Positions 6,626-12,669 of a DNA stretch of 12,669 nucleotides are shown here, one piece after another (position 1 is the stretch's first letter; every line of letters begins with the position of its first letter). Under the pieces are notes generated by a model. It did no database searches, was not told the DNA's origin, and saw only the letters and a list, made by a program, of their open reading frames with translations. The position numbers and the translations under genes are program-made. The stretch lies in assembly GCA_035494015.1 (NCBI GenBank), contig DATJHJ010000147.1, forward strand, positions 1-12,669. Direction: 5' to 3'. The DNA is from CADCTB01 sp035494015. GTDB lineage: Bacteria > Actinomycetota > Acidimicrobiia > Acidimicrobiales > AC-14.

Positions 6626-7809
6626 TTCAGGAACGACGGGACGTCGAAATCGTCGTCGTCGGAGCCCAGGTCGAGGTCGTCGTCGACGGGCGCGAAGATG
6701 TCGTCCCGGCCGCGTTCGCGGCCCCGGTCGCGGTCGGGCTCGCGGCCCCGCTCGGGCTCACGCTCGCGGCGGCCGCCCAGGCCGAGGATCGGTCCGCGGC
6801 CGCTCGAGCCCGACGGCACGGCGGCGGGCGGCGCCTCCCGCTGGCGCTCGCGGCCTTCGTCCCAGCGGTCGAAGCCGGCGGCGATGACGGTGACGCGGAC
6901 CTCGTCGCCCATGGCGTCGTCGATGACCATGCCGGCGATGATGTTGGCGTCCGGGTGGGCGACCTCGTGGATGATCTCGGCCGCCTCGTTGACCTCGAAC
7001 AGGCCGAGGTCGCTGCCGCCGGAGATGTTGAGCAGGATGCCGCGCGCCCCTTCGATGGACGCCTCCAGCAGCGGGCTGGAGATGGCGGCCCGGGCGGCGT
7101 TGAGCGCCCGACCGTCGCCCGACGCGTAGCCGATGCCCATGAGGGCCGAACCGGCGTTGGTCATGATCATCTTGACGTCGGCGAAGTCGGTGTTGATGAG
7201 GCCGGGGGTGTTGATCAGGTCGGTGATCCCCTGCACGCCCTGCAGCAGCACCTCGTCGGCCATCTTGAAGGCGTTGAGGGCCGACGTCTTGTCGTTCGAG
7301 ACCGACAGCAGCCGGTCGTTGGGGATGACGATGAGGGTGTCGACCTGCTCCTTGAGCTTGGCGATGCCCGTCTCCGCCTGCACCGAGCGCCGGCGGCCCT
7401 CGAAGGCGAACGGCCGGGTGACCACGCCCACGGTCAGGGCGCCCAGGCTCTTGGCGATCTGGGCGATGACCGGGGCCCCGCCGGTGCCGGTGCCGCCGCC
7501 CTTGCCGGCGGTGATGAAGACCATGTCGGCGCCTTTGAGCACCTCCTCGATCTCGTCCCGGTGGGCCTCGGCCGCCTCGGCCCCGACCTCGGGGTCGCTC
7601 CCCGCACCCAGGCCCCGGGTCAGCTCCCGCCCGATGTCGAGCTTCACGTCGGCGTCGCTCATCAGCAGCGCCTGGGCGTCGGTGTTGACGGCGATGAACT
7701 CCACGCCCCGCAGCCCGGCGTCGATCATGCGATTGACGGCGTTGACGCCACCGCCTCCGATCCCGACCACCTTGATGACAGCCAGGTAATTCTGTGGTGC
7801 GCCGATCAT
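6622..7809 (-). CDS. ftsZ: Cell division protein FtsZ
   Basis: Tubulin-like GTPase that forms the cytokinetic ring. 395 residues from ATG 7809 (MIGAPQNYLAVIKVVGIGGG). Landmarks: GGGG of the T1 loop (18-21), T4 glycine motif GGGTGTG (104-110) within AGKGGGTGTGGAPV, GTP-contact region NDRLL (164-168), T7 loop NTDFAD (206-211) with the catalytic acidic residues D208 and D211, and a conserved C-terminal tail DFDVPSFLK (387-395) that binds SepF. A charged Arg/Glu/Asp repeat linker (about 318-380) joins core and tail. The longer frame up to 7923 has low GC at codon position 3 (about 45%) and lacks family similarity, so it was excluded. The stop overlaps the pgeF GTG. Regulation probably comes from the 188-bp region upstream. 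Confidence 0.98.
   Translation of the reverse strand: MIGAPQNYLAVIKVVGIGGGGVNAVNRMIDAGLRGVEFIAVNTDAQALLMSDADVKLDIGRELTRGLGAGSDPEVGAEAAEAHRDEIEEVLKGADMVFITAGKGGGTGTGGAPVIAQIAKSLGALTVGVVTRPFAFEGRRRSVQAETGIAKLKEQVDTLIVIPNDRLLSVSNDKTSALNAFKMADEVLLQGVQGITDLINTPGLINTDFADVKMIMTNAGSALMGIGYASGDGRALNAARAAISSPLLEASIEGARGILLNISGGSDLGLFEVNEAAEIIHEVAHPDANIIAGMVIDDAMGDEVRVTVIAAGFDRWDEGRERQREAPPAAVPSGSSGRGPILGLGGRREREPERGREPDRDRGRERGRDDIFAPVDDDLDLGSDDDDFDVPSFLK
6703..6771 (-). repeat. Arg/Glu/Asp low-complexity repeat in the FtsZ linker
   Basis: Codons 347-369 of ftsZ encode an alternating charged run (REREPERGREPDRDRG followed by RERGRDD), built from imperfect CGG-GAG/CGC-GAC units. It lies in the intrinsically disordered C-terminal linker, a region that is normally variable in length and sequence between species. 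Confidence 0.7.
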
Positions 7810-7979
7810 CGGCCCTCCTGACGGATTGACGTTCTTCGGTCGAGCCTTCGCCGGGGCTGCCCTGAGTGTCCCTGCTGACCTTGCTGTTCCTCCATGTACT
7901 GCCGTTCCTCCACGTACAGCCACGGCCCCGCTCCGATCTCCACCTTGACGGCGACCTCGGTGGTCACCTCTACGTCCAC
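7806..7979 (-). CDS. Candidate small protein between ftsQ and ftsZ, function unknown
   Basis: An uninterrupted 57-codon frame fills most of the ftsQ-ftsZ gap. Its TGA (7808-7806) overlaps the ftsZ ATG as ATGA. Base composition by codon position looks coding (my count: GC 75%, 42% and 75% at positions 1, 2 and 3; 28 of the first 32 codons end in G or C), whereas the ftsZ frame over the same DNA does not. The product begins VDVEVTTEVAVKVEIGAG with alternating valines like a beta strand, then PWLYVEERQYMEEQQ, then a Gln/Gly and Arg-rich end. The start is unclear: GTG 7979 has no Shine-Dalgarno, GTG 7943 has GAGG 11 bases upstream, and ATG 7895 has GGAGGA 10 bases upstream (30 codons). The frame is in phase with the ftsQ stop. 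No family recognised. Confidence 0.42.
   Translation of the reverse strand: MDVEVTTEVAVKVEIGAGPWLYVEERQYMEEQQGQQGHSGQPRRRLDRRTSIRQEGR
7814..7819 (-). promoter_or_regulatory. Shine-Dalgarno of ftsZ with short spacing
   Basis: AGGAGG at 7819-7814 stands only four bases before the ftsZ ATG. The sequence is strong but the spacing is shorter than usual. This could be eased by ribosomes terminating at the overlapping TGA of the small upstream frame. Confidence 0.7.
7882..7917 (-). repeat. Two tandem 18-bp near-identical units in the ftsQ-ftsZ gap
   Basis: Adjacent units at 7917-7900 (GTACGTGGAGGAACGGCA) and 7899-7882 (GTACATGGAGGAACAGCA) match at 16 of 18 bases. The unit length is a multiple of three and the pair encodes YVEERQ and YMEEQQ (reading one base into each following position) in the candidate small frame. 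Each unit carries a GGAGGAA Shine-Dalgarno-like core. Confidence 0.85.
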
Positions 7980-8001
7980 TTGAGGTTGATAGTTATGTCA
8001 A
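7966..8001 (-). promoter_or_regulatory. Possible ftsZ promoter/operator region at the end of ftsQ
   Basis: The end of ftsQ and the first bases after it are locally AT-rich in otherwise very GC-rich DNA. On the minus strand TTGACA (8001-7996) matches a -35 consensus and is followed by TAACTATCAA. The half-sites ACCTC (7986-7982) and GAGGT (7970-7966) form an inverted repeat with an 11-base spacer. No good -10 box stands 16-18 bases from TTGACA, so the exact promoter cannot be drawn; CATAAC (7997-7992) could itself be part of a -10 box with TTTCGA upstream. Actinobacterial ftsZ genes commonly have their own promoters in this gap, which supports the assignment. Confidence 0.4.
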
Positions 8002-8789
8002 CCTGCCCTTGGGGTCGAAACTTTAGTGGGGGTCTCCCGGCGCGTCAACACGGGACTGTCGGGGCGGCGGACGTCGAGCACGGCCAGATTGCGCAGGTCG
8101 ACCTGGGCCATGACCGCCCGGATGGCGTCGAACTTGGCCTGGAGGTGGTCGGGGGGCCCGAGACGGATGGTCCCGCCGGGGGCCAGGTGCAGCTCGACCT
8201 CGCCCGCGCTCCCGCTCGTCGGGGCCACGCCCGCGGTGCGGTCGCGCAGCTCGGCGGGAAGGGCCAGGGCCACCGACAGGGCGGCGATCCCCTCGGGGGC
8301 CAGGACCGATCCGGGCCGCCCCGCCGGCGGCAGGCCGGCGAGGGCGGCCAGGCCCGCGGGCGGGGCGTCGACCTCGGCCAGCACCCGGCCCGAGGCGTCT
8401 ACCAGGGCCGACGCCCCGTCGGCGGCTCCGGTGACCGCCACCGGCGTCCGCTCGGTGACCATCACCCGCACCCGGCCCGGCCACTGCCGGTGCACGGTGG
8501 CCCGCTGCACCCAGGGCAGGGCGTCGACGGCCCGCTCGGCGCCCCGTACGTCCACGTCGACCATCGGTCGCCCCGCTCGGATCCGCGTCGCCGCCACCAC
8601 GTCGGCCACCGGGGTGCGGGTCGAGCCGTCCACGACCACGTGGTCCACGTCGAGCAGCGGCGAGCCGGTGACGGCCCAGCCGCCGCAGCCCACGGCGACC
8701 ACCGCGGTGATGCCGACGAGCACCCGGAGCCGGCGACGGCCCTCCTGCCGCTGCACCTCCACTCGACGTCGACGGATGCGGGGATCCAT
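7998..8789 (-). CDS. ftsQ: Cell division protein FtsQ (POTRA domain)
   Basis: Bitopic divisome protein that connects early and late division proteins outside the membrane. 263 residues: basic cytoplasmic N-terminus (DPRIRRRRVEVQRQEGRRR), one membrane helix (about 21-43), POTRA domain (about 45-115: LLDVDHVVVDGSTRTPVADV, then LPWVQRATVHRQWPGRVRV), and the FtsQ/DivIB beta domain with VTERTPVAV and a final HLQAKFDAI...LAVLDVRRPDSPVL region. ATG 8789 has AGAGG (8802-8798) at 8-base spacing and follows the murB stop by four bases. The POTRA signature LPWV..A.V.R.WPG.V.V.V.ER.P is textbook for the family. The last codons overlap the AT-rich regulatory patch ahead of ftsZ. Confidence 0.95.
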   Translation of the reverse strand: MDPRIRRRRVEVQRQEGRRRLRVLVGITAVVAVGCGGWAVTGSPLLDVDHVVVDGSTRTPVADVVAATRIRAGRPMVDVDVRGAERAVDALPWVQRATVHRQWPGRVRVMVTERTPVAVTGAADGASALVDASGRVLAEVDAPPAGLAALAGLPPAGRPGSVLAPEGIAALSVALALPAELRDRTAGVAPTSGSAGEVELHLAPGGTIRLGPPDHLQAKFDAIRAVMAQVDLRNLAVLDVRRPDSPVLTRRETPTKVSTPRAG

Positions 8790-8793
8790 AGCC

Positions 8794-9738
8794 TCAACCT
8801 CTACTTGAGGTCTTCGGGAACGTCCCGACCAGGCGGTTTTCGAGCTCCAGGACGACGCCGAAGCGGTCCGCCACCGTGGCCCGGACCTCTTCGATCAGGG
8901 CGGCCACGTCGTCGGCCGAACCACCGTCGTCCACCTGTACGAAGTTGGCATGTTTGGGCGACACGAACGCGGATGCCCGCCGGTGACCTCGCAGGCCGGC
9001 GGCATCGATCAGCCGGCCGGCCGAGTCGCCCGGGGGGTTGGCGAACACCGAGCCGGCGTTCGCGCCCCCCGGTTGGTGCTCGCGCCGCCACCGGACGACG
9101 GCGGCGATCTCCTCCTCGGCCTCGGCCCGGTCGCCGGGGCGCAGGGCGAACTCGGCCGCCACCACCACCTGCAGGGGCCCCACCGCCGAGGTCCGGTACC
9201 CGAAGGCCAGGTCGGCCGCCGCCACCTCGGAACCGCCGTCGTCGGGAGCACCGGCGAGGTCGAAGACCCAGGCCCGGATCAGCGTGGCGGCCACGTCCGA
9301 GCCGTGCCCGCCGGCGTTCATACGCACGGCCCCGCCGACCGACCCGGGGACGCCCACCGCCCACTCAAGGCCCCGCAGGCCGAGGGCGGCCGTCCGCCGG
9401 GCCAGCACCGGCAGGTTGACCGCCCCCCCGGCCCCCACCCGCTCGGCGCCGGGATGGATCTGGGTGAAGAACTCGCCCAGGGTGATGGCCAGGCCGGGGA
9501 AGCCCGCGTCGGCGACCAGCAGGTTGGATCCCCGGCCGACGACCAGCACGGGGATCCCGCTCGCCGCCACCGCCCGGCGGGCCAGGGCCAGGGCGTCCGG
9601 GTCCGCCCCTTCCAGGAACAGGGCGGCGGGGCCGCCCACGCCGTAGGTCGTCAGCGGCCCGAGGGGGACGTCACGCCGGGCCCGGTCGCCCAGCACGGCG
9701 GCGGCCGCGGCCACCGCCTCGGCTTCGTCGCCCGTCAT
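8794..9738 (-). CDS. murB: UDP-N-acetylenolpyruvoylglucosamine reductase MurB
   Basis: FAD enzyme that reduces UDP-GlcNAc-enolpyruvate to UDP-MurNAc with NADPH, the first committed step of peptidoglycan synthesis. 314 residues. FAD-binding part: LTTYGVGGPA (29-38), VVGRGSNLLV (66-75), GLEWAVGVPGSVGGAVRMNA (123-142). Catalytic residues: Y181-R182 in FGYRTS, S230 in NAGSVFANP, and the C-terminal Glu (E300, in LELENRLVG). Length and layout suit the shorter type II MurB. ATG 9738 overlaps the murC stop as ATGA; a frame extending to 10044 is antisense-quality Arg/Pro sequence and was excluded. Ala in FANP replaces the commoner Lys (FKNP). Confidence 0.96.
   Translation of the reverse strand: MTGDEAEAVAAAAAVLGDRARRDVPLGPLTTYGVGGPAALFLEGADPDALALARRAVAASGIPVLVVGRGSNLLVADAGFPGLAITLGEFFTQIHPGAERVGAGGAVNLPVLARRTAALGLRGLEWAVGVPGSVGGAVRMNAGGHGSDVAATLIRAWVFDLAGAPDDGGSEVAAADLAFGYRTSAVGPLQVVVAAEFALRPGDRAEAEEEIAAVVRWRREHQPGGANAGSVFANPPGDSAGRLIDAAGLRGHRRASAFVSPKHANFVQVDDGGSADDVAALIEEVRATVADRFGVVLELENRLVGTFPKTSSRG
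8798..8802 (-). promoter_or_regulatory. Shine-Dalgarno of ftsQ
   Basis: AGAGG at 8802-8798, eight bases before ATG 8789, embedded in the last codons of murB. It supports both the ftsQ start and translational coupling to murB. Confidence 0.6.
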
Positions 9739-11111
9739 CGCAGCAGCTCGTCGGGGACGGTGGTCAGGTCGCCGGCACCGAGGGTCAGGCACAGGTCCCC
9801 CGGCCGCAGCTCGTGGCGCAGGAACGCCACCAGGTCGGCCCGGTCCGCCCGCCACTCGACCCGGCGCTCGGGGTGGGCGGCGCGGACCGCGTCGGCCACC
9901 AGGCGGCCGGACACGCCGGGGCGGGGCGCCTCGCCGGCGGGGTAGAGCTCGGTCACCACCAACAGGTCGGCGCCGGCGAAAGCGTGGGCGAAGTCGGCCC
10001 ACAGTGCCTCGGTGCGGCTGTAGCGGTGGGGCTGGAAGACGCACACCACCCGGTCCCAGCCGCCCTCGACGGCGGCAGCCAGGGCCGGGGCCACCTCGCC
10101 AGGCAGGTGGGCGTAGTCGTCGACGAAGGTGATGCCGTCGCGCTCGCCCCGCAACTGGGAGCGGCGGCCCACACCCTGGAAGGTGGCGACGCCGGCCAGG
10201 GCGGCGTCGGCGGGCGCGCCGGCGGCCAGGGCGGCGGCGACCGCGCCGGCCGCGTTCCGAGCGTTATGGCGGCCGGGCAGGGCCAGGTCGACCACGCCGA
10301 GCTCGTGGCCGCCCGTGGCCAGGCGAAAGCGCGAGCGGCCCCGGCCCCCCTCGTAGTCGACGATGCGCACGCCGGCATCGGCGTGGAAGCCGTAGGTCGC
10401 GGCGCCGGCGCCGGCGACGGCGCCCAATGACGCGGCCACCGGGTCGTCGGCGCAGACCAGCCGGGCCGAGCCCGCCCCGGCCAGGAAGCGGGCGAAGGCC
10501 GCCACCTCGGCGTCGAAGTCCCCGTAGTGCTCGACGTGGTCGGGCTCCACGCTGGTGACCACCCCGACCTCGACCTCGAGGTCCAGGAAGGTGCCGTCGC
10601 TCTCGTCGGCCTCGACGACCAGCCACTCCCCCGCCGACCACCGCCCACCCGTGCCCAAGCCGGCGATCTCGCCCCCCACCACGAAGGACGGGTCGAGGCC
10701 GGCGGCGTCGAGAGCGGCGGCCACCAGGGCCGAGGTGGTCGTCTTGCCGTGGGTGCCGGCGATGGCGATCGTGCGGCGGAGGCGGGTGATGGCGGCGAGG
10801 ACGTCGGCGCGGGCCACCACCGCCACGCCTCGCCGCTGGGCGGCGGCGACCTCGGGGTTGGTGGCGGCGATGGCCGAGGACCGGGCGACCAGGTCGACGG
10901 CGGCCGGGACGTTGGCCGCGTCGTGACCCACGGCGACGTCCACCCCCAGGCCGGCCAGCCGGGACAGGACGGGCGACCCACGCAGGTCGCTGCCGGAGAC
11001 CCGGTGGCCCATCCCGACCAGCACCTCGGCGATGGCGCTCATGCCCGTCCCACCGACCCCGACCACGTGGACGGCGAGCCCGGGCCGGGACAGGTCCAGC
11101 CCGTCACCCAC
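9735..11111 (-). CDS. murC: UDP-N-acetylmuramate--L-alanine ligase MurC
   Basis: ATP-dependent Mur ligase that adds L-Ala to UDP-MurNAc. 458 residues from GTG 11111. Rossmann-type UDP-binding start AVHVVGVGGTGMSAIAEVL (13-31), ATP P-loop GTHGKTTT (119-126), VVEADESDGTF (165-175), HNARNAAGA (282-290), DDYAHLPGEV (331-340), FQPHRYSRT (359-367) and LGAGD (444-448). GTG 11111 was chosen because it has GGAGG (11125-11121) nine bases upstream and puts the glycine-rich loop at the usual distance from the N-terminus; it overlaps the murG stop by eight bases. The family motif DDY.HHPTE reads DDYAHLPGE here, with the second His and the Thr replaced. Confidence 0.96.
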   Translation of the reverse strand: MGDGLDLSRPGLAVHVVGVGGTGMSAIAEVLVGMGHRVSGSDLRGSPVLSRLAGLGVDVAVGHDAANVPAAVDLVARSSAIAATNPEVAAAQRRGVAVVARADVLAAITRLRRTIAIAGTHGKTTTSALVAAALDAAGLDPSFVVGGEIAGLGTGGRWSAGEWLVVEADESDGTFLDLEVEVGVVTSVEPDHVEHYGDFDAEVAAFARFLAGAGSARLVCADDPVAASLGAVAGAGAATYGFHADAGVRIVDYEGGRGRSRFRLATGGHELGVVDLALPGRHNARNAAGAVAAALAAGAPADAALAGVATFQGVGRRSQLRGERDGITFVDDYAHLPGEVAPALAAAVEGGWDRVVCVFQPHRYSRTEALWADFAHAFAGADLLVVTELYPAGEAPRPGVSGRLVADAVRAAHPERRVEWRADRADLVAFLRHELRPGDLCLTLGAGDLTTVPDELLR

Positions 11112-12213
11112 GGGCCGACGCCTCCACCAGGCCGGCGACGGCTTCGGCGGCGTCGCGCCGGGCGCCCGCGGTGGCCGCCGAGGCCATGGCCGACAGGCGG
11201 GGCGGGTCACCGAGAAGGCCGTCGACCTCGGCCACCAGCCGACCGGGGGTCATCGCCGCGTCGGCGACCAGGACGGCGGCACCGCTGTCCGCGAGCTGGC
11301 GGGCGTTCGCCGTCTGGTGGTCCCCCGGGGCGCCCGGCAGGGGCACGAGGACCGAGGGCAGGCCCACGGCGGCCAGCTCGGCCACCGTGTTCCCGCCGGC
11401 CCGGGACACGGCCAGGTCGGCGGCGGCCAAGGACAGCTCCCGCTGGTCGTCGTACCGGACCGGTTGGTAGTAGACGTCGCCCGCGGCCGGCCGGCGCGAC
11501 TCGACCATGTCCCAGTCCCGCTCGCCGACCACGTGGCGGACGGCCAGGTCGCTCCGATCGGCCCAGGTCTCGAGGGCGCCGAGGACGGCCTCGTTCAGGC
11601 GCAGCGCACCCAGGGAGCCGCCGAAGACGGCCAGGACCGTACGGTCGACGGGGAGCCCGAGGGCCCGGCGGGCCGCGGCCCGCCCCGCGTCACTGCGGTC
11701 GACGGCCAGGATCTCGGCCCGCACCGGGTTACCGGTCACCACCGCGTGGGGCAGCGGCGTCCCGGGGAAGGGGACGGCGGCCGCGGCGGCGAAGCGAGCG
11801 ACCAGGCGGTTGGACGCGCTCGGGACGGCGTTCTGCTCGGCCACCACCAGGGGGATGCGCAGGGCGGCGGCGGCGAGGGCGCACGACACGCTGGCCCAGC
11901 CGCCCAAGGTGAGGACCACGGCGGGGCGGCGGGCCCGGAGCAGGGCGATCGCCTGGGCCTGGGCCTGCGCCAGCCCCCACACCGCCGGCAGGTTCTCGGC
12001 CGTGAGCCGGCGCTGGATCCCCCGACCGGGCAGCAGGGTGACCTCGAAGCCGGCGGCGGGAACGGTCCGGCCCTCGCTCCCCCGCCGGCCGCCGACCCAG
12101 TGGATCGACGACGCCGGGTGGCCGCGCTCGACCAGGGCCCGGGCCACGGCCAGCCCGGGCACGACGTGGCCGGCCGTCCCGCCCCCGGCGATGACGGCCC
12201 AGGTCGTGGTCAT
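11104..12213 (-). CDS. murG: MurG: UDP-GlcNAc--lipid I N-acetylglucosaminyltransferase
   Basis: GT-B glycosyltransferase (GT28) at the inner face of the membrane that turns lipid I into lipid II. 369 residues. N-terminal domain: G-loop AGGGTAGHVVPG (9-20) with the conserved His16, then LTLGGWAS (101-108) and AEQNAVPSASNR (125-136). C-terminal UDP-GlcNAc domain: TGNPVR, FGGSLGALRLN (197-207), HVVGERD, then SRAGGNTVAEL (270-280, with E279 as the probable ribose-binding Glu) and LPGAPGDHQTANA (292-304). ATG 12213 lies two bases after the ftsW stop. A GTG at 12219 overlaps that stop as GTGA and has GGAGG 11 bases upstream, so the protein may be two residues longer. Variants: GGTAGH for GGTGGH, AEQN for HEQN. 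Confidence 0.95.
   Translation of the reverse strand: MTTTWAVIAGGGTAGHVVPGLAVARALVERGHPASSIHWVGGRRGSEGRTVPAAGFEVTLLPGRGIQRRLTAENLPAVWGLAQAQAQAIALLRARRPAVVLTLGGWASVSCALAAAALRIPLVVAEQNAVPSASNRLVARFAAAAAVPFPGTPLPHAVVTGNPVRAEILAVDRSDAGRAAARRALGLPVDRTVLAVFGGSLGALRLNEAVLGALETWADRSDLAVRHVVGERDWDMVESRRPAAGDVYYQPVRYDDQRELSLAAADLAVSRAGGNTVAELAAVGLPSVLVPLPGAPGDHQTANARQLADSGAAVLVADAAMTPGRLVAEVDGLLGDPPRLSAMASAATAGARRDAAEAVAGLVEASARG
11121..11125 (-). promoter_or_regulatory. Shine-Dalgarno of murC
   Basis: GGAGG at 11125-11121 lies in the last codons of murG, nine bases before GTG 11111. It decides the murC start in favour of this GTG over the upstream frame reaching 11210. Confidence 0.65.
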
Positions 12214-12215
12214 GC

Positions 12216-12669
12216 TCACCCGGTCGTCGCCCTCCGGGCCGCCCGGGCCGGGGTCGACTGGCGGGCGATGTTCAGCAGGATCCCGGTCGCGGCCATGGTC
12301 ACCACCAGCGAGGACCCGCCGAAGGACACGAAGGGCAGGGGCACGCCGGTGACGGGGAGCAGCCCGGTGACCGCCCCCATGTTCACCGCCGCCTGCCCGC
12401 ACACCCAGGCCGTGACACCCCCGGCCAGCAGGGCGCCGAAGCGGTCCGGGGCCCGCAGGGCGGCGCGGACGCCGAGCACGGCGAACACCACGAACAGGCC
12501 GATGACCAGGCAGGTCCCGACCAGGCCCAGCTCCTCGCCCACGATGGCGAAGATGAAGTCGGTGTGGGCGTTGGGCAGGAACCCCCACTTGGCCCGGCTG
12601 GCGCCGAGGCCCACCCCGCCCACGTGCCCGGTGCCCAGGGCGACGAGGGACTGGGACACCTGGTAGCCG
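12216..12669 (-). CDS. ftsW: Lipid II polymerase FtsW, C-terminal part only
   Basis: SEDS-family septal peptidoglycan glycosyltransferase, integral in the membrane. The frame runs off the right edge; about 150 C-terminal residues are visible, beginning GYQVSQSLVALGTG. SEDS landmarks: GVGLGASRAKWGFLPNAHTD, FIFAIVGEELGLVG, then NMGAVTGLLPVTGVPLPFVS and FGGSSLV near the end. Three to four membrane helices are recognisable. Position before murG, ftsQ and ftsZ, and the divisome gene neighbourhood, indicate FtsW rather than RodA. The short C-terminal tail (ARQSTPARAARRATTG) is basic and lacks the long extension seen in mycobacterial FtsW. The GTG inside the window at 12659 is not the real start. 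Confidence 0.96.
   Translation of the reverse strand, partial: GYQVSQSLVALGTGHVGGVGLGASRAKWGFLPNAHTDFIFAIVGEELGLVGTCLVIGLFVVFAVLGVRAALRAPDRFGALLAGGVTAWVCGQAAVNMGAVTGLLPVTGVPLPFVSFGGSSLVVTMAATGILLNIARQSTPARAARRATTG

Noticed and set aside
7810..7923. A 38-residue N-terminal extension of FtsZ.
   Set aside because: GC at codon position 3 is only about 45% in that frame, and FtsZ proteins begin just before the NYLAVIKVVG segment. The same DNA looks coding in a different frame.
7996..8001. TTGACA as a confident -35 box for ftsZ.
   Set aside because: No acceptable -10 box lies 16-19 bases downstream, so it is listed only as part of a possible regulatory region.
10527..12666. Two long plus-strand frames opposite murC, murG and ftsW (10527-11912 and 11032-12666).
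   Set aside because: They are antisense to clearly recognisable enzymes and show low-complexity composition with no domains.
1..12669. CRISPR arrays, tRNA or rRNA genes, insertion sequences, prophage or attachment sites.
   Set aside because: None seen by eye. Coding density is near complete, with ordinary core genes and uniform composition outside the ftsQ-ftsZ gap.

Overview
This is a GC-rich (about 70% or more) chromosomal window from an actinobacterium. It holds the downstream two thirds of a division and cell wall (dcw) cluster on the minus strand, meeting an isoleucyl-tRNA synthetase gene on the plus strand. The order ftsW-murG-murC-murB-ftsQ-ftsZ-pgeF-yggS-sepF-yggT, with no ftsA and with SepF as the apparent FtsZ membrane anchor, is typical of Actinobacteria. 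The usual wag31/divIVA gene after yggT is missing, and the MurC, MurG and FtsZ variants do not look like Streptomyces or Mycobacterium. I therefore lean to a deep-branching class such as Acidimicrobiia, as an inference only.

Layout from left to right: the 3' part of ileS (+, 1-2782); a 26-bp convergent gap with a GC-rich hairpin; a gene for an unrecognised 486-residue protein with two N-terminal membrane helices, a duplicated helical module and a histone-H1-like basic tail (-, 2809-4269); an 80-bp gap; yggT, sepF, yggS and pgeF (-, 4350-6625); ftsZ (-, 6622-7809); a 188-bp ftsQ-ftsZ gap that holds a likely regulatory site and a candidate 57-codon gene overlapping the ftsZ start by ATGA; then ftsQ, murB, murC, murG and the C-terminal third of ftsW running off the right edge.

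The minus-strand genes form one tightly packed transcription unit, possibly re-primed in front of ftsZ. Most junctions overlap by 4 to 8 bases or are separated by 1 to 5 bases, which suggests translational coupling. MurC and MurB make and commit the UDP-MurNAc precursor, MurG makes lipid II, and FtsW polymerises it at the septum. FtsQ links the divisome to the periplasmic side, FtsZ forms the ring and SepF anchors it. PgeF and YggS are the usual housekeeping companions (muropeptide proofreading and PLP balance). The parts least explained by known families are the membrane/H1-tail protein in the DivIVA position and the small frame between ftsQ and ftsZ.
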